A stretch of 11,996 nt of DNA, taken from the NCBI GenBank assembly GCA_964613585.1, contig CAZTHL010000103.1:1-11996 (forward strand), given 5' to 3'. Below the pieces are notes generated by a model. The model did not search any database, had not been told where the DNA came from, and was given only the letters and a program-made list of their open reading frames with translations. This DNA is from CAZTHL01 sp964613585. Lineage in GTDB: Bacteria > Pseudomonadota > Alphaproteobacteria > DSM-16000 > Inquilinaceae. Both the position numbers and the translations under genes were made by a program. This document shows positions 6,773-11,996 of this stretch, one piece after another; position 1 is the first letter of the stretch, and the number at the start of each line of letters is the position of its first letter.

Positions 6773-7953
6773 GCGGCGACGGCCGGCGGGCGCTGACCGG
6801 AGCGCGGGTCCTCGACGGACGGACGATCCGCGACGGCGTGGCCGTGGTGCTCGACGGCGCCACGATCGCCGGGCTGGTGCCGGAGACCAAGCTGCCGGCG
6901 GACCTGCCGCGGCAAGACGCCGGGGGCGACGGCCTGCTGGCGCCGGGGTTCATCGACGTGCAGGTGAACGGCGGCGGCGGCGTGCTCTTCAACGACGCGC
7001 CGACGGTGGCCACGATCCGGGCGATCGGCGCCGCGCACCGCCGCTTCGGCACCACCGGCTTCCTGCCGACCCTGATCAGCGACGAGCCGGATCGCATGCG
7101 CGCCGCGGTCGAGGCGGTGCGCGAGGGTCTGGCGCAGGGCGTGCCGGGGCTGCTCGGCCTCCACCTGGAGGGGCCGTTCCTCAGCCCGGAGAAGCGCGGC
7201 GTGCATCGGGCAACGGCCCTGCGCGCGCCCACCGAGGCGGAGCTCGAGCTGATCGGCAGCCTGGGCCCGGACCGGGTTCTGGTGACCCTGGCGCCGGAGC
7301 GGGTGCCGCCCGACACCATCGCCCGGCTGGTCGCCGCCGGCGTGCGGGTGTCGCTCGGCCACAGCGCCGCCGATCATGACACCGCGGCCCGGGCGCTCGC
7401 GGCCGGGGCGACGGGCGTGACCCATCTGTTCAATGCCATGCCGCCGCTGGCGAGCCGGGCGCCCGGCCTGGTCGGCGCCGCCCTGTCCGTCGAAGGCTGC
7501 TGGTGCGGCGTCATCGTCGACGGCCACCACGTGCATCCGGCCGCGCTGAAGGCGGCGCTTGCCGCCAAGGGGCCGGAGCGGATCATGCTGGTCACCGACG
7601 CCATGCCGGTGGTGGGCGCGGACCGGCCCGGCTTCCGGCTCGACGGCGAGCCGATCATGGTCCGCGGCGGGGTCTGCGCTACCAAGGAGGGGGTGTTGGC
7701 CGGCGCGGCGCTGGACATGGCGACGGCGGTGCGCAACACGGTCGGTCTGCTGGGCCGGCCGCTCGAGCAGGCGCTGGCCATGGCCTCGGCCAGCCCGGCG
7801 GCCTTCCTCGGCATGGCCGACCGCCGCGGCCGCCTGGCCCCGGGTTTCGCCGCCGACCTGGTGCTGCTGGACGGCGCGCTGCGCGTCCGCGAGACCTGGA
7901 TCGGCGGGCAGCCGTCAGGGCCGGAGGCGCCGGGGCCGGCCGACCAGGCATAG
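6769..7953 (+). CDS. nagA: N-acetylglucosamine-6-phosphate deacetylase (NagA)
   Basis: NagA is an amidohydrolase that deacetylates GlcNAc 6-phosphate to glucosamine 6-phosphate and acetate, feeding glycolysis or UDP-GlcNAc synthesis. The 394-residue product shows PGFIDVQVNGGGG (59-71), the metal-ligand glutamate in HLEGPF (Glu134), GHS (His198), HLFNAM (His219), the substrate segment DGHHVHP (251-257) and the catalytic aspartate in LVTDAM (Asp277). The C-terminal ADLVLLDG strand completes the amidohydrolase beta-sandwich. The length is typical (about 380-390). The ATG at 6769 overlaps the kinase stop. It is the last gene of the namZ operon and collects the products of both MurQ and the kinase. 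NagB, which would convert GlcN6P onward, is not in the window. Confidence 0.96.
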   Translation: MSGDGRRALTGARVLDGRTIRDGVAVVLDGATIAGLVPETKLPADLPRQDAGGDGLLAPGFIDVQVNGGGGVLFNDAPTVATIRAIGAAHRRFGTTGFLPTLISDEPDRMRAAVEAVREGLAQGVPGLLGLHLEGPFLSPEKRGVHRATALRAPTEAELELIGSLGPDRVLVTLAPERVPPDTIARLVAAGVRVSLGHSAADHDTAARALAAGATGVTHLFNAMPPLASRAPGLVGAALSVEGCWCGVIVDGHHVHPAALKAALAAKGPERIMLVTDAMPVVGADRPGFRLDGEPIMVRGGVCATKEGVLAGAALDMATAVRNTVGLLGRPLEQALAMASASPAAFLGMADRRGRLAPGFAADLVLLDGALRVRETWIGGQPSGPEAPGPADQA

Positions 7954-7955
7954 CC

Positions 7956-7970
7956 CCGGCCTATGGCCGG
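7956..7970. terminator. Small hairpin just after nagA
   Basis: CCGGCC (7956-7961) and GGCCGG (7965-7970) flank the loop TAT, starting 3 bases after the nagA stop. No T run follows, so termination activity is uncertain; it may simply stabilise the 3' end of the transcript. Confidence 0.35.
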
Positions 7971-7983
7971 CATCGCCAGGTAG

Positions 7984-8050
7984 GATTGGACGCTATCGTC
8001 CAAAATCCCTACGGTTTATCTTGTTTTTTGACGCCTTCTATCGATCCAAC
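7984..8050 (+). promoter_or_regulatory. dps promoter region with an 18-base palindromic operator candidate
   Basis: This is the most AT-rich stretch of the window. It holds the dyad TTGGACGCTATCGTCCAA (7986-8003): perfect 7-base arms around CTAT. The flanking GGAT (7983-7986, overlapping the first T of the dyad) and ATCC (8005-8008) extend the symmetry with a bulge. A degenerate second copy appears at 8028-8049, with TTGACG, then CTATCG and ATCCAA in the same order but with inserted bases. TTGGAC (7986-7991) could serve as -35, with TACGGT (8010-8015) a weak -10 at 18-base spacing. An OxyR-, Fur- or other stress-regulator site is plausible for a dps gene, but no specific regulator is recognised. 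Confidence 0.5.
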
Positions 8051-8065
8051 CGGGAGCAGCGAGCC

Positions 8066-8527
8066 ATGAGCGATACCTCGACCAATCAGACCGACACGCC
8101 GGTGACCCGCGGGCTGGTCCGCGTGCTGGCCGACTCCTACGCGCTCTATCTGAAGACCCAGAACTACCATTGGAACGTCGAGGGGCCGAGCTTCTACGGC
8201 CTGCACAAGATGTTCCAGGAGCAGTACGAGGAGCTGGCCGAGGCGATCGACGAGGTCGCCGAGCGGATCCGCGCGCTGGGCGCCTACGCCCCGGGCAGCT
8301 TCGCCGAGTTCGACAAGCTGACCGGGGTGGCCGCGCCGAAGTCCAGGCCCGCGGCCGGCGAGATGGTGCAGGACCTGATCGACAGCCAGGCGGTCGTGGT
8401 CGAGGGCGCCAAGGCGGCGCTCGAGGCGGCCAAGGAGGTCGACGACGAGGTCACGATCGGGCTGCTGGCCGAGCGCATGACCTCGCACGAGAAGACCGCC
8501 TGGATGCTGCGCAGCATGCTCGTCTGA
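8066..8527 (+). CDS. dps: Dps-family ferritin-like DNA-protection protein
   Basis: Dps proteins form hollow dodecamers that oxidise and store iron using hydrogen peroxide, shielding DNA from Fenton damage. The 153-residue product carries the family motif NYHWNVEGPSFYGLH. The ferroxidase ligands His35, His47, Asp62 and Glu66 have the same spacing (12, 15, 4) as His51, His63, Asp78 and Glu82 of E. coli Dps. The N-terminal tail before the first helix (MSDTSTNQTDTPV) has no lysine or arginine, so DNA binding through a basic N-terminal tail, as in E. coli, is unlikely; the protein may mainly store iron and detoxify peroxide. GGGAG (8052-8056) lies 9 bases before the ATG. It is transcribed from its own promoter gap after nagA. 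Confidence 0.94.
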   Translation: MSDTSTNQTDTPVTRGLVRVLADSYALYLKTQNYHWNVEGPSFYGLHKMFQEQYEELAEAIDEVAERIRALGAYAPGSFAEFDKLTGVAAPKSRPAAGEMVQDLIDSQAVVVEGAKAALEAAKEVDDEVTIGLLAERMTSHEKTAWMLRSMLV

Positions 8528-8540
8528 CCCCGCGCCGCCC

Positions 8541-8577
8541 GGCCGGGTCAATGCCCGGCCCGGCCGGGGCCGGCCGG
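8541..8577. terminator. Double GC hairpin between convergent dps and HRDC genes
   Basis: Two hairpins lie in the 57-base convergent gap: GGCCGGG (8541-8547) with CCCGGCC (8554-8560) around loop TCAATG, and CCGGCC (8560-8565) with GGCCGG (8572-8577). They share base 8560, so they are probably alternative or stacked structures. The position suits a bidirectional terminator, but there are no T tracts. Confidence 0.45.
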
Positions 8578-8584
8578 CGCCCGC

Positions 8585-9010
8585 TCAGGACAGGTCCTCG
8601 AGCACTCGGCAGACGATGCGCACGATCTCCTCCTCGTAGGGCACCGGCTGGTCGGGAGGCACATCGAGGATGGCGCGCAGCTCGGGCGTCGTGGTCGGGG
8701 CCCGGCCGGCGATGCGGGCGATCGCCTCGTCGCTGATCACCTCGCCGAGGGCGCGCTGGTCGTCGGCCGCCGCGGCGGCCCGCCATTGCCGCAGCGCCGT
8801 GGCCGTCACGCTGGCGATCTGCGCGGCCTCCTCCAGCTCCTTGTTGTCGTCGTACAGCACGAGCAGGCGCCAGCCCGCGTCGGCGCCGGGCTGGTACGAC
8901 GTCTCGATGCGGTCGACCTCGACCGCGCGCAGGAATGCGGCGACGCCGTCCTCGTCGGCCTTGGCGTGCTCGCCGTCGCGGATCTGAAAGCTCCGTACCC
9001 TGAGGCTCAT
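8585..9010 (-). CDS. Small HRDC-domain-like protein
   Basis: The 141-residue product has two parts. The first 55 residues (MSLRVRSFQIRDGEHAKADE onward, ending WRLLVLYDD at 47-55) look like a small alpha/beta domain. After an alanine-rich helical linker, residues about 90-140 read ISDEAIARIAGRAPTTTPEL and then YEEEIVRIVCRVLEDL. This matches the HRDC pattern (a short helix, a P-T-x-x-x-L turn, then a terminal helix). HRDC domains usually aid nucleic-acid binding in RecQ helicases and RNase D, but here there is no catalytic domain. From memory, the N-terminal pattern resembles small HRDC proteins widespread in proteobacteria, some of which lie next to diversity-generating retroelements; no reverse transcriptase is seen here. 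The ATG at 9010 has AAGGA about 9 bases upstream on the minus strand. The open frame extends further upstream but without conserved sequence. Confidence 0.65.
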   Translation of the reverse strand: MSLRVRSFQIRDGEHAKADEDGVAAFLRAVEVDRIETSYQPGADAGWRLLVLYDDNKELEEAAQIASVTATALRQWRAAAAADDQRALGEVISDEAIARIAGRAPTTTPELRAILDVPPDQPVPYEEEIVRIVCRVLEDLS

Positions 9011-9167
9011 GGGCGGCCGTCCTTGCTGCGACCGCCCATTCAACACCCGGGCCGGTAAAGATTTCCTGTGCCGCCGCGCCGCCTTGCACCCGCGAGCCGG
9101 TGGTTTCAGCCCCTGGCTCGCGAGGGAACGCCCGGGCCGCGGCAGGCCTGGCGGGCGCGCCTCCGGA

Positions 9168-9195
9168 CGAGCCGACGGGTCCTCTCGTCGGCTCG
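9168..9195 (-). terminator. Perfect 10-base hairpin after pdxH
   Basis: CGAGCCGACG (9168-9177) and CGTCGGCTCG (9186-9195) pair perfectly around the 8-base loop GGTCCTCT. It begins 6 bases past the pdxH stop on the minus strand, the expected place for a terminator, though no T tract follows. The rest of the 191-base gap to the HRDC gene (9011-9201) shows no gene. Confidence 0.55.
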
Positions 9196-9201
9196 GCGCC
9201 G

Positions 9202-9840
9202 TCACGGGTAAAGCCGCTCGATGCTCCAGCCGGAGCCCCCCGGGGCCCGGTGGTAGACGACCCGGTCATGCAGGCGAAAGGGACGGTCGCGCCAAAACTC
9301 GATGCGCGACGGCACGACCCGGTAGCCGGACCAGTGCGGCGGCCGAGGCACCTCGCCGACCGGATGGCGCGCCGTGTACTCGACGATGCGCTGCTCAAGC
9401 CGCCAGCGCCCCTCCAGCGGCTGCGACTGCCGCGAGGCCCAGGCGCCGATGCGCGAGCCGCGCGGCCGGCTGGCGAAGTAGGCGTCCGCCTCGGCCGGGT
9501 CGACCGGCTCCGCCACGCCTTCGACGCGCACCTGCTTGCGCAGCGACTTCCAGTGGAAGCACAGGGCCGCCTGGCGGTTCCCGGCCAGCTGCCGGCCCTT
9601 GCGGCTCTCCAGGTTGGTGTAGAAGACGAAGCCGCGCTCGTCGAAGCCCTTGAGCAGGACCACCCGGGCCGTCGGCGCGCCGGCGGCGTCCGCGGTGGCC
9701 AGGGTCATGGCGTTCGGATCCTCGGGCTCGTGCCGCTCGGCCTCGGCGAGCCACTCACGGAAAAGTGTGAACGGCGTGTCGGCCGGCTGCAGCTCCTCAA
9801 CCTCTTGGAAGGACATTTCCTGGGAATTTTCGGGGGTCAT
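9202..9840 (-). CDS. pdxH: Pyridoxamine/pyridoxine 5'-phosphate oxidase (PdxH)
   Basis: PdxH is a cytoplasmic FMN enzyme that oxidises pyridoxine or pyridoxamine 5'-phosphate to pyridoxal 5'-phosphate. The 212-residue product shows the expected order: AMTLATADAAGAPTARVVLL with the FMN-binding LLKGFDERGFVFYTN (62-76), CFHWKSLRKQVRVEG, YFASRPRGSRIGAWASRQSQ, and the C-terminal signature ending ERLYP. Length matches E. coli PdxH (218). The ATG at 9840 is chosen because it gives a normal length; a second in-frame ATG at 9816 would remove eight residues and is preceded by AGGAA with no spacing, and neither has an ideal ribosome binding site. The open frame runs further upstream without family similarity. 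It is divergent from the lipoprotein gene. Confidence 0.96.
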   Translation of the reverse strand: MTPENSQEMSFQEVEELQPADTPFTLFREWLAEAERHEPEDPNAMTLATADAAGAPTARVVLLKGFDERGFVFYTNLESRKGRQLAGNRQAALCFHWKSLRKQVRVEGVAEPVDPAEADAYFASRPRGSRIGAWASRQSQPLEGRWRLEQRIVEYTARHPVGEVPRPPHWSGYRVVPSRIEFWRDRPFRLHDRVVYHRAPGGSGWSIERLYP

Positions 9841-9986
9841 GCCGGTTTGCGGGGTCGGTTGGTGGCAAGCGTTGGCCCCTCCATATAGGCCGCACGAAGA
9901 CGATCGTGAGGCGCCGTGCCATCGAAGGCGCGCCTCCGGGGCGCGCCTCGGGCCGCATGACCCGCGCTGACCGGGAGACAAGGCTG
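9841..9986. promoter_or_regulatory. Divergent pdxH / lipoprotein promoter region
   Basis: The 146-base gap between the two start codons must hold both promoters. The only AT-rich spot is CCATATAGG (9881-9889), which could act as a -10 on either strand. TTGGTG (9859-9864) lies 18 bases before ATATAG as a weak plus-strand -35. The near-repeats GGCGCGCCTCC and GGCGCGCCTCG occur at about 9928-9950. Nothing else is recognisable. Confidence 0.3.
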
Positions 9987-10466
9987 ATGATCATACGACG
10001 GATCTTCCTTCCCCTGCTGCTCGTCGGCGTGCTGGCGGCAGGCTGCACGACCAGTTCGCTCGGCCCGAAGCAGGGCGCCGGCACGGTGGGCGGCGCCGTG
10101 CTCGGCGGCTTGGCCGGGTCGCAGTTCGGCGGCGGCGGCGGGCAGCTGGCGGCGACGGCGGCCGGCACGCTGATCGGCGCCTTCGTCGGCAGCGAGATCG
10201 GCACCTCGCTCGACCGTGCCGACCAGGCCCATGCCCAGCAGGCCGCCAACGACGCGTTCGAGACCGGGCGCACCGGCTCCACCACCTCCTGGCAGAACCC
10301 CGATTCGGGCAATGCCGGCATGGTGCAGCCGCAGCAGGTGGTCGGCTACAACAACGGCCAGCCGTGCCGCGCGTTCGAGCAGACCATCTTCGTCGACGGC
10401 CGGGCCGAGACCGTCTCCGGCACCGCCTGCCGGAACCCCGACGGCACCTGGACCGTCCTCAACTGA
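9987..10466 (+). CDS. Glycine-zipper outer-membrane lipoprotein, 17-kDa surface antigen / RT0821 family
   Basis: The 159-residue product starts MIIRRIFLPLLLVGVLAAGC, a lipoprotein signal peptide with lipobox LAAGC and lipidated Cys20. Next comes a glycine-zipper region, GAGTVGGAVLGGLAGSQFGG then GTLIGAFVGSEIGTSLD, and a polar stretch rich in Q, N and S. The C-terminal domain reads CRAFEQTIFVDGRAETVSGT then ACRNPDGTWTVLN. This arrangement is that of the rickettsial 17-kDa surface antigen and RT0821/Lpp0805-like proteins, which are envelope lipoproteins of unknown exact function. The ATG at 9987 is chosen because it directly begins the signal peptide and has GGGAG 9 bases upstream; the frame stays open to 9906 without useful sequence. 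A 9-base inverted repeat follows the gene. Confidence 0.88.
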   Translation: MIIRRIFLPLLLVGVLAAGCTTSSLGPKQGAGTVGGAVLGGLAGSQFGGGGGQLAATAAGTLIGAFVGSEIGTSLDRADQAHAQQAANDAFETGRTGSTTSWQNPDSGNAGMVQPQQVVGYNNGQPCRAFEQTIFVDGRAETVSGTACRNPDGTWTVLN

Positions 10467-10477
10467 GCCGTCGCGGC

Positions 10478-10518
10478 CGAGCCGGGGCATGGTGGTCGGG
10501 CGCCGGCCGCCCGGCTCG
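10478..10518 (+). terminator. Inverted repeat after the lipoprotein gene
   Basis: CGAGCCGGG (10478-10486) and CCCGGCTCG (10510-10518) are exact 9-base complements, 11 bases after the stop. The 23-base interior can form a smaller GC stem. No T run follows. The remainder of the gap to 10712 shows no gene. Confidence 0.4.
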
Positions 10519-10712
10519 ACGCGGCTTCGGCGGCGGCCCCGCGACCATCCGGGGACGCCGGATCGGCAGGCCGGCAAAGTATGGCGGGCTCGCGAGCCGT
10601 CGGCCGGGCCGATTGACGCGCGCCGGCGACTTGTAGCACCGTTCCTGTCGACTCGTTGCGCCGCGCCGGGGTCGGCCCGCACGCCGCGACGGCCGACAGG
10701 GATGGGGGGCGC

Positions 10713-11273
10713 ATGCGCAAGCTCTTGAAGATCCTGCATTCGCTGGCCTCGTGCGGTCTGATCGGCGGGCTCCTCGCCTACATGATCGTGCTGCTGGCGG
10801 CCACGCCGGGCTCGGCGGCCGCCTACGCCGACATGCGCGGCTCGATCGCGGCGATCAGCAACTGGCTGCTGCTGCCGTCCCTGGCCATCGCTCTGCTGTC
10901 CGGGCTGCTGGCCATGGCCGTGCACAAGCCGTTCCTGGACAAGGGCTGGGTCTGGATCAAGGCGGCCATGGGCATCCTCATGTTCAAGGGGGTGCTGACC
11001 ATCGTCGGCGCGAAGGCCAACTACGCGGCCGGGCTGTCGGAGCGGATCGCCAACGGCGAGGCCGCGCCGGATGCGCTGTCCGTGGCGCTGGCCTATGAGT
11101 GGTACACCCTGGGCGCCATCCTGGCGCTGTCGGCCGCCAACGTGGTGCTGGGGGTGTGGCGGCCGGCCCTCAAGCGCCGGGCGCACTCCCGCGAGCGGCG
11201 CGTCGCCAACACGCCGCCGCCTGCAGCGGAGGTCCTGCCGCTCCGGGGCGAGAGCGCTCAAGCGGCGGAATAG
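10713..11273 (+). CDS. DUF2269-like integral membrane protein
   Basis: The 186-residue protein has four hydrophobic segments: about residues 8-30 (starting LHSLASCGLIGG), 50-70 (AISNWLLLPSLAIALLSGLL), 85-105 (WIKAAMGILMFKGVLTIVGA) and 133-152 (LGAILALSAANVVLGVW). A basic, proline-rich cytoplasmic tail of about 30 residues follows. An early histidine in the first segment (KILHSLAS) and the four-helix plan resemble DUF2269-type predicted membrane proteins, whose function is unknown. The ATG at 10713 is preceded by a GGGATGGGGGG purine run; the frame is open to 10656 but those residues are not hydrophobic or conserved in appearance. No enzyme motif is visible. It appears to be transcribed on its own, 247 bases after the lipoprotein gene. 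Confidence 0.7.
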   Translation: MRKLLKILHSLASCGLIGGLLAYMIVLLAATPGSAAAYADMRGSIAAISNWLLLPSLAIALLSGLLAMAVHKPFLDKGWVWIKAAMGILMFKGVLTIVGAKANYAAGLSERIANGEAAPDALSVALAYEWYTLGAILALSAANVVLGVWRPALKRRAHSRERRVANTPPPAAEVLPLRGESAQAAE

Positions 11274-11303
11274 CACGACGGGGCGCCGCGATTCCGGCGG
11301 CCG

Positions 11304-11341
11304 TCGGCCCCCTCATCCAATCGGCCCCCTCATCCAATCGG
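11304..11341. repeat. Perfect 17-base tandem duplication
   Basis: TCGGCCCCCTCATCCAA occurs twice head to tail (11304-11320 and 11321-11337), followed by the first four bases of a third copy (TCGG, 11338-11341). It lies in the gap between the membrane protein and the SRPBCC gene. Confidence 0.95.
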
Positions 11342-11399
11342 TGGGCGACGGGCGGCGCCTTTCCGGAGCTTCATCCCGCTCGGGCCGGAGCTGTGACCG

Positions 11400-11885
11400 A
11401 TGGCCGAGACGATGCCCGGGGCGGCGCCTTCGACCGCGGAGGGCGGGCGCTTCCAGCCCGATCCGGAGGTCATACGCTGGCGGCTGCGGCTGCGCTCGGA
11501 GCCCGGGACGGTCTACCGGGCTCTGGCGACACCGGAGGGGCGCCGAGGCTTCTGGGCCGAGTCGGCCGAGGAGACGGACGGCGCGATCCGCTTCGTCGTG
11601 CCGGGCGGGCTGGAAAGCCGCGGCCGCATCCTGGAGGCGGTTCCCGGCCGTGCGTTCGCCGCCGAGTATTTCGGCTGGACCGTCCGCTTCGCGCTCGCGC
11701 CCGACGGCGCCGGCGGCACTGATCTGGAGATGAGCTGCCGCGGCGTGGCGCCCGCCGAGCGCACGGAGGTCATCGCCGGCTGGGTCTCGGTGCTGATGGC
11801 CATGAAGGCGGCGGTCGACCATGGCGTCGACCTGCGCAACCACGATCCCGCCCGCAGCTGGTGGCAGGGCTACGCGGACAATTGA
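11400..11885 (+). CDS. SRPBCC (START/Bet v1-like) domain protein, AHSA1-type
   Basis: The 161-residue product fits the SRPBCC ligand-binding fold, close to the AHSA1 (activator of Hsp90 ATPase-like) group. An opening strand IRWRLRLRSEPGTVYRAL leads to the typical helix and turn LATPEGRRGFWAE. Strands RFVVPGG, GRILEAVPGRAFAAEYFGW and TDLEMSCRG follow. A long C-terminal helix (EVIAGWVSVLMAMKAAVDHG) ends in the conserved tail DLRNHDPARSWWQGYADN. Such proteins bind small hydrophobic ligands or act as unlinked cyclase or stress-related domains; no substrate can be read from the sequence. GGAG (11387-11390) lies 9 bases before the ATG. The start gives an N-terminal tail of about 20 flexible residues. 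No operon partner is evident. Confidence 0.85.
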   Translation: MAETMPGAAPSTAEGGRFQPDPEVIRWRLRLRSEPGTVYRALATPEGRRGFWAESAEETDGAIRFVVPGGLESRGRILEAVPGRAFAAEYFGWTVRFALAPDGAGGTDLEMSCRGVAPAERTEVIAGWVSVLMAMKAAVDHGVDLRNHDPARSWWQGYADN

Positions 11886-11931
11886 CAGCGCCCAAGCTGT
11901 CGGAGCCCAAGGCGGCGGCGCCCAAGGCGGG

Positions 11932-11955
11932 GGCTCGGGGCGCTGGCGCCGAGCC
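11932..11955. terminator. GC hairpin after the SRPBCC gene
   Basis: GGCTC (11932-11936) pairs with GAGCC (11951-11955), and GGCGC pairs with GCGCC inside, with a two-base GG bulge on the left arm. It is terminator-like in position, with no T tract. The surrounding 11886-11996 is GC-rich and contains three near-copies of a 15-base unit (GCGCCCAAG at 11888, GAGCCCAAG at 11903, GCGCCCAAG at 11918). Its coding status is unclear. Confidence 0.35.
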
Positions 11956-11996
11956 GCCGCCGCCGTGCGGCCTCGCCCTCAGCCGAGCCGCATCCG

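Noticed and set aside
4410..7319. Long open minus-strand frame of about 970 codons across namZ, the kinase and nagA
   Set aside because: The plus-strand genes have clear family motifs throughout. The antisense translation is arginine/proline/alanine repeats without any domain.
8028..8056. TTGACG at 8028 as the -35 box of the dps promoter
   Set aside because: A -10 at normal spacing would fall on the ribosome binding site (GGGAG, 8052-8056), leaving no room for a leader. It is more likely part of the degenerate second dyad copy.
9837..11276. Minus-strand frame of about 480 codons opposite the lipoprotein and membrane-protein genes
   Set aside because: The plus strand has a clear lipobox signal peptide and membrane helices. 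The minus translation shows no signal, helices or known motif.
11882..11887. TTGACA as a promoter -35 at the end of the SRPBCC gene
   Set aside because: The hexamer is a perfect consensus match, but no -10-like sequence exists 16-19 bases downstream in this GC-rich stretch.

Overview
The window is very GC-rich with strongly GC-biased third codon positions, short intergenic gaps and ATGA stop/start overlaps. With its gene content (YihY protein, murQ-type muramate recycling, 17-kDa-antigen-like lipoprotein, PdxH, Dps), this suggests the chromosome of an alphaproteobacterium, perhaps Rhodospirillales-like. That placement is inference from gene content and composition. No mobile element, CRISPR array, tRNA or rRNA was seen.

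Layout. At the left edge (1-1272) lies a YihY/BrkB membrane protein that is cut off by the window start. A 396-base gene-free stretch follows, holding a terminator-like hairpin, a REP-like inverted repeat and an 11-base tandem repeat. From 1669 to 7953 runs a cell-wall sugar recycling cluster: anmK and an AmiE-like serine hydrolase on the plus strand, murQ on the minus strand meeting them tail to tail, and then, divergent from murQ, a coupled operon of namZ, a BadF-type amino-sugar kinase and nagA. After an AT-richer promoter gap comes a dps gene (8066-8527). Two minus-strand genes follow: a small HRDC-like protein and pdxH. Divergent from pdxH is a glycine-zipper lipoprotein, then a four-helix DUF2269-like membrane protein and an SRPBCC-domain protein. 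The last 111 bases hold a hairpin and only uncertain coding signals.

How the genes fit together. The recycling cluster encodes most steps from muropeptide sugars to glucosamine 6-phosphate. NamZ would release non-reducing-end MurNAc, and the AmiE-like hydrolase would remove peptides from MurNAc. The BadF kinase would phosphorylate free MurNAc and/or GlcNAc, and AnmK would turn anhydro-MurNAc into MurNAc 6-phosphate. MurQ would split off D-lactate to give GlcNAc 6-phosphate, and NagA would deacetylate it. NagZ, an AmpG or PTS importer, NagB and a MurR-type regulator are not in the window. None of NamZ, the AmiE-like protein or the other cluster enzymes shows a signal peptide, so the whole route looks cytoplasmic. 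The arrangement resembles the Bacillus subtilis ybb/mur cluster rebuilt around the Gram-negative enzyme AnmK, and it is the most interesting part of the window.
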